A stretch of DNA of 64,000 nt from Streptomyces sp. Root1304. Lineage in GTDB: Bacteria > Actinomycetota > Actinomycetes > Streptomycetales > Streptomycetaceae. The stretch spans positions 1,192,707-1,256,706 of the forward strand of contig NZ_LMEP01000012.1 of assembly GCF_001426405.1 (NCBI RefSeq), given 5' to 3'. Positions 41,783 to 49,540 of the stretch are shown in pieces (position 1 is the stretch's first letter; each line of letters starts with the position of its first letter). The notes below the pieces were generated by a model. The model did no database searches, was not told the origin of the DNA, and saw nothing but the letters and a program-made list of their open reading frames with translations. The position numbers were made by a program, and so were the translations under genes.

Positions 41783-43231
41783 TCACTTCAGCGCCGCCGC
41801 CATCATCTTCTGCGCCACCGGCGCCGCCAGGCCGTTGCCGCTCACCTCGGAGCGGGCCGCGCCCGAGTCCTCGATCAACACCGCGACGGCGACCTGCTTC
41901 CCGGTCGAGGGGTCCTTCGCGTACGAGGTGAACCAGGCGTACGGCGTCTTGCTGTTGTTCTCGCCGTGCTGCGCGGTACCCGTCTTGCCGCCGACCTCGG
42001 CCCCGGCGACGGCCGCGTTGCTGCCCGTGCCCTCCTCCACGACCGTCCGCATCGCGCTGCGCAGCTGCTCCGCCGTCGAGGAGGAGACGATCCGCTTCCC
42101 GTCCCCGTCCGCGAAGGAGGTGAGCGGGTCGCCGTCGGAGTCGACGACCTCCGACACCATGTGCGGGGCGGCGAGGACGCCGTCGTTGGCGATGGCCGCC
42201 GACACCATGGCCATCTGGAGCGGGGTGGCGGTCACGTCGAACTGGCCGATGCCGGTCAGCGCGGTCTGCGCCTTGTCCATGCCGGAGGGGTACACGCTCG
42301 GGTAGGCGCGGACCGGCACGTCCAGTTCGGCGTCGTTGAATCCGAACTTCTCCGCCGTCGCCTTCACCTTGTCCTGCCCCAGGTCGGCGGCGATCTTCGC
42401 GAAGACGTTGTTGCAGGAGTAGCGGAGCGCGGTGCGGATCGTGGCGTTCTCGCAGGGCGCGGACGCGTTCTCGTTCGGCAGCACGGTCCGGGTGCCCGGC
42501 AGGGTGTACGGGTTGGGGCTCTTCGTCGCCGTGTCCACGGAGCCGTACAGCCCGTCCTCCAGGGCCGCCGCCGCGACGACCAGCTTGAAGGTGGAGCCGG
42601 GCGGCAGCGGCTGCCGCAGCGCCCGGTTGACCAGCGGCTTGTCCTCGTCGGCGAGCAGCGCCTGCCAGGCGGCGCCGTCCGAGGTGCCGGTGATCTTCGA
42701 CGGGTCGTAGGACGGGGTGGAGGCGAGGGCGAGGATCCGGCCGGTGGCCGGGTCGACGGCGACGGCCGCGCCCTTCTTCTTCCCGAGCGCCCGGTAGGCG
42801 GCCTTCTGTACGTCCGGGTCGATCGTGGTGACGACCGTGCCCGGTTCCTGCTGCTTGCGGGTGACGGCGTCGACCGGGTTCTTCAGCCGGTCGTCGGTGC
42901 CGTCCAGGACGCCGGAGTAGATGCCCTCCAGCTGGGTCGCGCCGTAGGCCTGCGAGCTGTAGCCGGTGACCGCCGCGTACAGCTCGCCGTCCGTGTACGT
43001 GCGCTCGTACACGAGGTCCGTTCCCTCCGTCCTCTCCGAGCCGGTGACCGGCGAGCCGGCCACGACGATGTTCCCGAGCGGCTGCGCGTACTGCGCGATG
43101 GTCTTCCGCCGGTTCTTCTGGTCGTCCGCGAGCGCCTTGCCTTCGTACGCCTGCACCCAGGTGGCCCGCCCGAGGAGGGCGAGCACCAGGACCAGGACGA
43201 AGACCGACGTGTGCCTGATCGTCTTGTTCAT
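41783..43231 (-). CDS. Penicillin-binding protein 2-type D,D-transpeptidase
   Basis: A 482-residue class B PBP of the short PbpA/PBP2 type, which crosslinks peptidoglycan stem peptides outside the membrane. A single N-terminal membrane anchor (residues 8-27) is followed by a small dimerisation-like domain (YEGKALADDQKNRRKTIAQYAQPLGNIV) and the transpeptidase domain. Active-site motifs are S-x-x-K in PPGSTFKL (about residue 225), S-x-N as SCNN in ALRYSCNNVFAK, and KTGTAQ. The stop is 12 bases from a tandem-repeat block. It is upstream of, but not clearly coupled with, the response-regulator gene. Confidence 0.93.
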   Translation of the reverse strand: MNKTIRHTSVFVLVLVLALLGRATWVQAYEGKALADDQKNRRKTIAQYAQPLGNIVVAGSPVTGSERTEGTDLVYERTYTDGELYAAVTGYSSQAYGATQLEGIYSGVLDGTDDRLKNPVDAVTRKQQEPGTVVTTIDPDVQKAAYRALGKKKGAAVAVDPATGRILALASTPSYDPSKITGTSDGAAWQALLADEDKPLVNRALRQPLPPGSTFKLVVAAAALEDGLYGSVDTATKSPNPYTLPGTRTVLPNENASAPCENATIRTALRYSCNNVFAKIAADLGQDKVKATAEKFGFNDAELDVPVRAYPSVYPSGMDKAQTALTGIGQFDVTATPLQMAMVSAAIANDGVLAAPHMVSEVVDSDGDPLTSFADGDGKRIVSSSTAEQLRSAMRTVVEEGTGSNAAVAGAEVGGKTGTAQHGENNSKTPYAWFTSYAKDPSTGKQVAVAVLIEDSGAARSEVSGNGLAAPVAQKMMAAALK

Positions 43232-43376
43232 CGCACTTCTGGGGACGAACGGACCGGTGGCGGACGTTCCGGATGTGTCCGGTTTCTCAGCGGATCCTCA
43301 TCCGGGCGGCGGGAACCCCGCGCGAACCCGCCCGCCCGCACGACCCGCCCGCTCCCCCCCACGACCGCCCGCTCCC

Positions 43377-44063
43377 TCACCCCGCGCGCACGAATCCCGA
43401 CTCGTACGCGAGGATCACCGCCTGGGTGCGGTCCCTGGCGCCCGATTTCGCCAGGACCGCCGCCACGTGCGTCTTGACCGTCGCCGCGCCCACGCCCATC
43501 CGGCCCGCGATCTCCGCGTTCGTCAGGCCCGTCGCCACCAGGCGCAGCACCTCCGCCTCCCGCTCGGTGAGCCGGCCCACCCACGGGGGCGCCGCCGGGG
43601 CCCGGTGGCGGGCGTGCTCGGCGGCCAGGCCGCGGACCGCCGCCGGGTAGAGCAGCGAATCGCTCCGGGCGACCAGCCGGACCGCGCCCACCAGCTCCTC
43701 GGCCGCCGCCCGCTTCAGCAGGAAGCCGGCCGCGCCGACGCGCAGCGCGTCGTACACGTAGGCGTCGTTCTCGAAGGTGGTCACCACCACGATCCTCGGA
43801 GGCTCCGCCGTCCCCGCGAGGATCTGCTCGGTGGCCCGGATGCCGTCGATCTCCGGCATCCGCACGTCCATCAGGACGACGTCCGGCCGCTCGGCCCGCA
43901 CCACCGACACCGCCTCGGCGCCGGTGGACGCCTCTCCCACGACCCGCAGGTCGGGCTCCGCGTCCAGGATGACCCGCAGGGCCGTCCGCACCATCCGCTC
44001 GTCGTCGGCGACGACCACCCGGATCACCGGAGCGTCCGTCGGCGCGTCCGTCCGCCCGCTCAC
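43377..44063 (-). CDS. NarL/LuxR family response regulator
   Basis: A 228-residue two-component response regulator with a receiver domain (about residues 14-130) in which the phosphorylated Asp lies in VLMDVRMPEIDG, the switch residue in VVVTTFENDAYVYDAL and the Lys in GFLLKRAAAEELV. The C-terminal LuxR-type HTH is LTEREAEVLRLVATGLTNAEIAGRMGVGAATVKTHVAAVLAKSG (about 162-206). The GTG at 44063 overlaps the stop of the kinase gene by four bases, so kinase and regulator are co-translated. The regulated genes may include the kinase's own operon (membrane protein at 45298). Confidence 0.92.
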   Translation of the reverse strand: MSGRTDAPTDAPVIRVVVADDERMVRTALRVILDAEPDLRVVGEASTGAEAVSVVRAERPDVVLMDVRMPEIDGIRATEQILAGTAEPPRIVVVTTFENDAYVYDALRVGAAGFLLKRAAAEELVGAVRLVARSDSLLYPAAVRGLAAEHARHRAPAAPPWVGRLTEREAEVLRLVATGLTNAEIAGRMGVGAATVKTHVAAVLAKSGARDRTQAVILAYESGFVRAG

Positions 44064-45301
44064 CGGGGGATCCTCGCCGTGAGGCGCCACACGCCGCCGG
44101 CCGGGCCCGCCCCGGCGGTGCCGCCGAGCAGGCGGGCCCGCTCGGCGATCCCGCGCAGGCCGCGCCCGCCGTCGGGCCGGGTGGCCGGGGGACGGTCGGG
44201 CAGGGGGTTCTCCACGCTGATCTCCAACTCCTCGGTACGGGCGTCGAGCCGTACGGTGACGGGCGCGCCGCCCGCGTGCCGGGCCGCGTTCGTCAGCCCT
44301 TCCTGGACGATCCGGTACGCCTCCCGCGACAGCGTCTCCGGTACGGGGCCGAGGTCGCCGGTCACGGTCAGCGCCACCCGCGGCCCCGCCCCCCGCACCA
44401 GGGCGTCCAGGGCGTCGAGCCCCGGGCCGACGCCCTCCTCGGCCCCTTCGCCGCGCCGCAGCAGACCGAGCACCCCGTCCAGCTCGCCGACCGTGCGCCG
44501 GGTGGTCTCCTCGATCGCGGTCAGCGCCTCCCGGACGAACTCCAGGTCCGCCCCGGCCCCGCCGTCCAGGACCCGGCGGGCCGCGCCCGCCTGGAGGGTG
44601 ACCGCGCTCAGCGCGTGACCGACCGAGTCGTGCAGCTCCCGGGCCAGCCGGTTGCGGGACTCGGCCTCCGCCGCGCGCCGCTCGGCCGCCGCGAGCCGGT
44701 CCGCCGGGCTCGGCCCGAGCAGCCGGGGCGCCTGCCGGGCCAGCAGCGCCCCGGTCGCGGCGACCGCGACGAGGAGCGCGAGCAGCATCAGAAGTCCCGC
44801 GGGGAAGGCCGCCCAGACCCACCCGGCCCGGTCGAGACCCCAGAAGCCGCCGAGCTCCGACTCCCGCAGCGAGGGCGAGAACGGCAGCGCGAGCACCGCC
44901 ACCGCGAACGGCGGCAGGGCCAGCGAGGCCCCGCTGACCAGCGCCCCCGCGCCCAGGTGCAGGGTGAACCAGGCGGCCGTCCGGGTCCTCGCCTCCCGGC
45001 CCCGCGCCGGGCCGTCCGCGAACCGGTCGGCTGGCACCCCGCAGAGCGCCCGCGCCGCCGCCACCGACATCGGCCGGGCCAGCGGGAACAGCGCGGTCAC
45101 CGCGACGAGCGGCAGCGCCACCCCGTACGCCCCGAACTGCACCCCGGCACTGCCGGAGAACATCCCGCCGCTGTCGAGCAGCGGCCCCACGACCAGGGTG
45201 CCGACCATCCAGTACGGCATGAACAGGGCGCCGCCCACGATCAGATGGAGCCAGCGGCGCCGGGCCCGCTGACCCAGCAGGGCGACCGCGCACCGTCTCA
45301 C
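44060..45301 (-). CDS. Sensor histidine kinase (HisKA_3 type)
   Basis: A 413-residue kinase with several N-terminal hydrophobic segments (about residues 10-185) making a membrane sensor without a large extracellular domain. The phosphorylated His is in LARELHDSVGHALSAVTLQAGAARRVL (dimerisation domain about 220-290). The HATPase has N-box REAYRIVQEGLTNAARHAGG and G-box GGRGLRGIAERARLLGG. The GTG at 45301 overlaps the stop of the upstream membrane-protein gene and its own stop overlaps the response regulator start, giving a three-gene operon. The signal is unknown, but the membrane protein could supply it. Confidence 0.9.
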   Translation of the reverse strand: MRRCAVALLGQRARRRWLHLIVGGALFMPYWMVGTLVVGPLLDSGGMFSGSAGVQFGAYGVALPLVAVTALFPLARPMSVAAARALCGVPADRFADGPARGREARTRTAAWFTLHLGAGALVSGASLALPPFAVAVLALPFSPSLRESELGGFWGLDRAGWVWAAFPAGLLMLLALLVAVAATGALLARQAPRLLGPSPADRLAAAERRAAEAESRNRLARELHDSVGHALSAVTLQAGAARRVLDGGAGADLEFVREALTAIEETTRRTVGELDGVLGLLRRGEGAEEGVGPGLDALDALVRGAGPRVALTVTGDLGPVPETLSREAYRIVQEGLTNAARHAGGAPVTVRLDARTEELEISVENPLPDRPPATRPDGGRGLRGIAERARLLGGTAGAGPAGGVWRLTARIPR

Positions 45302-46296
45302 GCCCCGGCGCTCCGCCGCCGCAGGAACAGCGCCACGCACGCGGCCAGCAGGAACCCGGTGATCATGTCGCCAGCGTAGGACAGCTGTACGAGCCCGGGG
45401 ACCTGCTTGCTCGGATCCGTCTCCGGCAGCAGCGCGACGAGCGACATGTAGGCGCCCCAGCAGCCGACGGCGGCCGAGCCCGTCCAGGCCAGGGCGAGCG
45501 TGGTGCGGACCCGGAGCCGGGCGGGCCGGCGCAGTACCAGGAAGAGGGTGAACACGACGGCGACGGCGAGGAATCCGAGCCGTTCGGCCTCTAGGACGTA
45601 GAAGTCGGCGTCGCGTTCGGCGATGCGCCGGGCGGACAGACCCGTGGTCGAACCGGCCGTCCACAGCAGATGGAGGGCGGCGGGGCCCAGGGCGAGCACC
45701 GAGCCGGCCACGGCGAGGGCCCGCGCGCCGGCCCCGGACGTACGGGCGGACAGCTCGCCCAGCCGGCCCCGCCACAGCCCGCCCCAGCGGTCCCGGGCGT
45801 ACAGGAAGAAGAGGGTGCCGAGGGCGAGGCCCTGGAGGATGAAGCCGCCGTAGACGACGCCGAAGACCCAGTCGTCCAGGAAGGGTTCGGCCGGTGCGGC
45901 GGCCTTCTCGTCGCCGGTGACCAGGGCGACCGCGAGCTGCGCCGGGTAGCCGGTCATGATCGGGGTGAGCAGTCCGGTCGCCGCCCACATGGGGAGGGCG
46001 AGCAGCCAGGCGGGGAACCGTCTGCCCCAGGCCTGGGTGAGCAGCAGGGCGAGGACGACGACGAGGACGTCCGCGAGCACCGAGACCGAGTTGGCGACGG
46101 CCATCAGCTGCCGGCGCTCCAGGAGCGCGCTCCCGGCCGGGATGCCCAGCTCGCCGCCGGCCACCCAGACGACCTTGAGCGAGATGTACGGGAGGCAGGC
46201 GACGATCGCGAGGGCGCGCAGCGCCCGGCGGGCGGGGCTCGGGCGGTGGCCGGGGAGGGCGGGCGCCGGGGCCGTGGGAGGCGCGGTCTGTGTCAT
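45298..46296 (-). CDS. Membrane protein, first gene of a two-component operon
   Basis: A 332-residue protein with eight to nine predicted membrane helices. The N-terminal region is basic (MTQTAPPTAPAPALPGHRPSPARRALRAL), then helices such as AIVACLPYISLKVVWVAGG, VLADVLVVVLALLLTQAWG and FGVVYGGFILQGLALGTLFFLYA. It resembles the hydrophobic half of the kinase encoded next, which begins in an overlap at its stop. No family was recognised. Given the overlap it probably acts as a partner in sensing or as the target of the pathway. Confidence 0.8.
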   Translation of the reverse strand: MTQTAPPTAPAPALPGHRPSPARRALRALAIVACLPYISLKVVWVAGGELGIPAGSALLERRQLMAVANSVSVLADVLVVVLALLLTQAWGRRFPAWLLALPMWAATGLLTPIMTGYPAQLAVALVTGDEKAAAPAEPFLDDWVFGVVYGGFILQGLALGTLFFLYARDRWGGLWRGRLGELSARTSGAGARALAVAGSVLALGPAALHLLWTAGSTTGLSARRIAERDADFYVLEAERLGFLAVAVVFTLFLVLRRPARLRVRTTLALAWTGSAAVGCWGAYMSLVALLPETDPSKQVPGLVQLSYAGDMITGFLLAACVALFLRRRSAGA

Positions 46297-46402
46297 GGCT
46301 CCACGCTCCCGCGAGGTCCCCGCCCGCCACCTCCTGCCGAGCGGTGAACCGCCTCCGCCGCACGGGGGAGGCGCCCTCCTCCCTGCCGTCGCCCCGACCT
46401 GG

Positions 46403-46450
46403 ATTGACCCATGATCCGGATGATCGATTGACCCTGTGGCGGGGGTCAAT
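46403..46450. promoter_or_regulatory. Repeated ATTGACCC half-sites before the cupin gene
   Basis: Direct copies of ATTGACCC at 46403-46410 and 46427-46434, 24 bases apart, and a reverse copy GGGTCAAT at 46443-46450. The second and third form an inverted repeat with an 8-base spacer. They lie between the divergent membrane-protein and cupin genes and look like a two-site operator for an unknown regulator. Confidence 0.45.
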
Positions 46451-46470
46451 GGCTCTCTAGAGTGGTGCTC

Positions 46471-46968
46471 ATGAACGAGACCGACACCTTCGCCCCGCTC
46501 CTCACCCGCGCCGCCACCGCCGAGACCACGGCCGACCCCAGCAGCGTGATGACCCTCCTCGCGGACTCCGGCACCACCGGCGGACAGCTCACCAGCTACC
46601 GGTCCTCCTTCGCGAAGGGCGCGGTCGGCGCCCCGGCGCACTTCCACACCAGGGCCTCGGAGATGTTCTTCGTCCTCGGCGGCTCGCTCCAGGTCCTGGT
46701 GGACGAGGAGCTGACCGTCCTGGAGCAGGGCGACTTCCTGCTCGTCCCGCCGCACACCCCGCACGCCTTCGCGGCGGCGCCCGGCGCCGAGGCCGACGTC
46801 CTCTTCGTCTTCACGCCGGGCATGGCCCGCTTCGACTACCTGCGCCTGCTGGGCCGGGTCATGCGGGGCGAGGCGAGCTTCGAGGAGATCAAGGCCTCCT
46901 CGGAGCGGTACGACAACCACTACGTGGACAGCCCGGTCTGGCAGAAGGCCCTCGCCGACCGCGCGTGA
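46471..46968 (+). CDS. Cupin domain protein
   Basis: A 165-residue small cupin, similar to quercetin-2,3-dioxygenase-like proteins. The two cupin motifs are visible: PAHFHTRASEMFFVLGGSLQVLVDEE with H-X-H-...E, and FLLVPPHTPHAFAAAPGA with the last His ligand, forming one metal site. The C-terminal helices (RFDYLRLLGRVMRGEASFEEIKASSERYDNHYV) are typical of this group. The reaction is unknown. The ATG at 46471 was chosen over an upstream ATG three codons away. The gene ends 8 bases from the convergent IclR regulator. Confidence 0.85.
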   Translation: MNETDTFAPLLTRAATAETTADPSSVMTLLADSGTTGGQLTSYRSSFAKGAVGAPAHFHTRASEMFFVLGGSLQVLVDEELTVLEQGDFLLVPPHTPHAFAAAPGAEADVLFVFTPGMARFDYLRLLGRVMRGEASFEEIKASSERYDNHYVDSPVWQKALADRA

Positions 46969-46976
46969 TCGGGTGA

Positions 46977-47747
46977 TCAGAGACGGCGGGTCGCCAGCGT
47001 CAGCCGGTCCCGCGCGTCGAAGAGCGCGTCCTTGATCATCTGCTCGTGGGCCGGGGTCAGCCGGGCCACCGGCACCGAGCAGCTGATGGCGTCCCGCGCC
47101 GGGGTCCGGTAGGGGATCGCGACGCCGAAGCAGCGCAGCCCCAGAGTGTTCTCCTCGCGGTCCACCGAGAGGCCCTGATCGCGGATGGCCCGCAGTTCCT
47201 CGATGAGCTCCTCGCGGTCGGTGATCGTGTGCTCGGTCAGCGCCGGAAGGGTCTCCGGGAGCAGCTTGCGCACCTGCTCGTCGGTGTGGGTGGCGAGCAG
47301 CGCCTTGCCGAGCGAGGTCGAGTGCGCGGGCAGCCGGCGCCCGACCCGGGTGAACGGCCGCAGGTAGTGCTGGGACTGGCGGGTCGCCAGATAGACCACG
47401 TTGGTGCCGTCGAGCCGCGCCAGGTGGATGGTCTCGGTGGTGTCGTCGGAGAGCCGGTCCAGGGTGGGCCGGGAGGCGGCCACGACCTCGTCGCCGTCGA
47501 TGTACGAGGTGCCGACGAGCAGCGCCCGCACGCCGATGCCGTACCGGGTGCCGGTCGCGTCGGTCTCCACCCAGCCCAGCTCGACGAGGGTGCGCAGCAG
47601 CATGTACAGGCTGGACTTGGGGTAGCCGACGGCCTCCTGGACGGCGGCGAGCGAGTGCATCCCGGGGCGCCCGGCGAAGTACTCGAGCAGCTCCACGGTC
47701 CGCACCGCGGACTTCACCTGCGCTCCGCCCGCGTCGGCAGTCGCCAT
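46977..47747 (-). CDS. IclR family regulator of the 2-oxoglutarate semialdehyde dehydrogenase gene
   Basis: A 256-residue IclR-type regulator. The N-terminal winged helix (about residues 10-60: SAVRTVELLEYFAGRPGMHSLAAVQEAVGYPKSSLYMLLRTLVELGWV) is followed by a GAF-like effector domain (about 80-250) with conserved ETIHLARLDGTNVVYLATRQS, STSLGKALLATHTDEQ and the Cys in LRCFGVAIPY. The ATG at 47747 is preceded by GGGGCGAGGGAC. It is divergent from the dehydrogenase gene, with tandem GTTC-N8-GAAC sites between them, so it probably represses or activates it in response to a uronate or glucarate metabolite. Confidence 0.9.
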   Translation of the reverse strand: MATADAGGAQVKSAVRTVELLEYFAGRPGMHSLAAVQEAVGYPKSSLYMLLRTLVELGWVETDATGTRYGIGVRALLVGTSYIDGDEVVAASRPTLDRLSDDTTETIHLARLDGTNVVYLATRQSQHYLRPFTRVGRRLPAHSTSLGKALLATHTDEQVRKLLPETLPALTEHTITDREELIEELRAIRDQGLSVDREENTLGLRCFGVAIPYRTPARDAISCSVPVARLTPAHEQMIKDALFDARDRLTLATRRL

Positions 47748-47857
47748 GTCCCTCGCCCCTTTTCGTCGTCCGGTCGGCCGGTGGTCCGGTCGTCCCCGTG
47801 TCCGGCCGCCCGCTCGCCCCCATGGTCGTCCCGTGGCCACCTGGCCGAACGGGCCCC

Positions 47858-47887
47858 TTGTGGAGACGGTCGCGCCGTCCCTAGAGT
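47858..47887 (+). promoter_or_regulatory. Predicted promoter of the semialdehyde dehydrogenase
   Basis: -35 TTGTGG (47858-47863), 18-base spacer, -10 TAGAGT (47882-47887). The expected transcription start is near 47894, just before the first IclR-type site, consistent with repressor binding downstream of the promoter. Confidence 0.5.
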
Positions 47888-47900
47888 CCCGTGAAGATGC

Positions 47901-47935
47901 GTTCATCTACGGGAACAACGTTCAGAATAGCGAAC
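47901..47935. promoter_or_regulatory. Tandem GTTC-N8-GAAC operators
   Basis: Two sites, GTTCATCTACGGGAAC (47901-47916) and GTTCAGAATAGCGAAC (47920-47935), each an inverted GTTC/GAAC pair with an 8-base spacer, 19 bases apart start to start. They lie between the -10 and the GTG of the dehydrogenase gene, in the gap shared with the IclR regulator. IclR proteins commonly bind such paired sites. Confidence 0.65.
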
Positions 47936-47941
47936 AGGGGC

Positions 47942-49483
47942 GTGGCGGTGGCGGCAGAACCAGTGTGGAGTGTGGACCCCCGGACGGGGAAGCCGCGCGA
48001 ACAGGTCGCGGTGGAGGCCACGGCCGAGGACGTCGACCGGTCCGTACGGGCCGCCCACGAGGTCCGCGAGAGCCTCGCCGACCGGACCGTGCGGGCCGCC
48101 TTCCTCCGTACCGCGGCCGACCTCCTCGACGGGGCGCGCGAACAGATCGTGGCGACCGCCGACGCCGAGACGGCCCTCGGGCCGGTCCGGCTCACCGGCG
48201 AACTCGCCCGCACCACCGCGCAGTTGCGCGCCTTCGCCGAGGTGGTCGAGGAGGGTTCCTTCCTCGACATCCGGATCGACCTGCCCGACCCCGGCGCCAC
48301 CCCGCCCCGGCCCGACATGCGCCGCTGGAAGATCCCGCTGGGCGTCGTCGCCGTCTACGCCGCGAGCAACTTCCCGCTCGCCTTCTCCGTCCCCGGCGGC
48401 GACACCGCGAGCGCCCTCGCGGCCGGCTGCCCCGTGGTGATCAAGGCCCACCCGGACCACCCGGCGACCTCCGAACTCTGCGCCGGGCTGCTGCGCCGGG
48501 CCGCCGCCAAGGCCGGTCTCCCCGAGGACGTCGTGGTCCTCGTGCACGGCTTCGACGCGGGCGTACGGCTCGTCCGCCATCCGCTCGTCGCGGCGGCCGG
48601 CTTCACCGGTTCGGTACGCGGCGGGCGGGCGCTCTTCGACGCGGCCGCCGCCCGGCCCGCCCCGATCCCCTTCCACGGCGAACTCGGCTCCCTCAACCCG
48701 GTCGTGCTCACCCCGGCCGCCGTCGAGGAGCGCGCCGAGGAGATCGGCGCCGGACTCGCCGGCTCCATGACCCTGGGCGCGGGCCAGTTCTGCACCAAGC
48801 CCGGTTTCGTCCTGGCCCCCTCGGGCGAGGCGGGCGACCGCTTCCTCGACGCCCTGGCCGCCGGGGTCTCCGCGACCGGCCCCGCCGTCCTGCTCGACCA
48901 CCGGATGCGCGAGGCCTTCGTCGCCGGGGTCACCGCACGCGCCGCGCTCGCCGGAGTGGGCACCCCCGTCGCCCCCGGCGCGGGCGACGCCCACACGGTC
49001 GGCGCGGGCGTCCTCACCGTCGACGCCGCACGGCTCACCGCCGGCGAAGGCCGGGGCGAAGCCGGAGCCGACGGCGGGAACGACCACCACCTCCTCCTGG
49101 AGGAGTGCTTCGGCCCGGTCACCGTCGTCGCCCGCTACGACTCCCCGGCGCAGATCACCGAGGTCCTCGCCGGGCTGCCCGGCAACCTCACCGCCACCCT
49201 GCACATCGCCGACGCGTCCGAGGACGGGGACGCGGCGCCGCTGCTCGCCGCACTCACCCCGCTCGCGGGCCGCGTCCTCGTCAACGGCTGGCCCACCGGC
49301 GTCGCCGTCGCCGCCGCCCAGCACCACGGCGGCCCCTACCCGGCGACCACCTCCACCTCCACCTCGGTGGGCGCCACCGCGATCGAGCGCTGGCTGCGCC
49401 CGGTCACGTACCAGTCGACCCCCGCCCGGCTCCTCCCGCCGGAGCTCCGCGACGACAACCCGCTGGGCCTGCCCCGCCGCTGA
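47942..49483 (+). CDS. 2-oxoglutarate semialdehyde dehydrogenase (2,5-dioxovalerate dehydrogenase)
   Basis: NADP-dependent aldehyde dehydrogenase, 513 residues, of the bacterial alpha-ketoglutaric semialdehyde type. Motifs: cofactor-binding YAASNFPLAFSVPGGDTASALAAGCPVVIKAHPDHPATS (about residues 138-175), glycine-rich GFTGSVRGG, catalytic Glu in FHGELGSLNPVVLTP, catalytic Cys in GAGQFCTKPGF, and EECFGPVTVVARYDS. In known uronate pathways it converts the KdgD product to 2-oxoglutarate. The start is the GTG at 47942, before the VAVAAEPVWSVDPRTGK beginning; a second GTG two codons later is possible. Between it and the divergent IclR gene are paired operators. Confidence 0.88.
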   Translation: MAVAAEPVWSVDPRTGKPREQVAVEATAEDVDRSVRAAHEVRESLADRTVRAAFLRTAADLLDGAREQIVATADAETALGPVRLTGELARTTAQLRAFAEVVEEGSFLDIRIDLPDPGATPPRPDMRRWKIPLGVVAVYAASNFPLAFSVPGGDTASALAAGCPVVIKAHPDHPATSELCAGLLRRAAAKAGLPEDVVVLVHGFDAGVRLVRHPLVAAAGFTGSVRGGRALFDAAAARPAPIPFHGELGSLNPVVLTPAAVEERAEEIGAGLAGSMTLGAGQFCTKPGFVLAPSGEAGDRFLDALAAGVSATGPAVLLDHRMREAFVAGVTARAALAGVGTPVAPGAGDAHTVGAGVLTVDAARLTAGEGRGEAGADGGNDHHLLLEECFGPVTVVARYDSPAQITEVLAGLPGNLTATLHIADASEDGDAAPLLAALTPLAGRVLVNGWPTGVAVAAAQHHGGPYPATTSTSTSVGATAIERWLRPVTYQSTPARLLPPELRDDNPLGLPRR

Positions 49484-49494
49484 GTCCGGCTCCC

Positions 49495-49540
49495 GGGCGT
49501 GTCCGGGGAGCCCCGCCGGCTCCGTCCTCCGGACACGCCC
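49495..49540. repeat. GTGTCCGG palindromic repeat, copy 2 (terminator-like)
   Basis: Perfect 12-base arms GGGCGTGTCCGG (49495-49506) and CCGGACACGCCC (49529-49540) with a 22-base loop, between the convergent dehydrogenase and quinone reductase genes. The bases directly after it contribute the TAG stop (49540-49542, minus strand) of the reductase. It may act as a two-way terminator. Confidence 0.75.

Noticed and set aside
40583..46296. Biosynthetic gene cluster
   Set aside because: RidA, PBP and a two-component system have no scaffold-forming enzyme beside them, and each is part of a common core-genome context.
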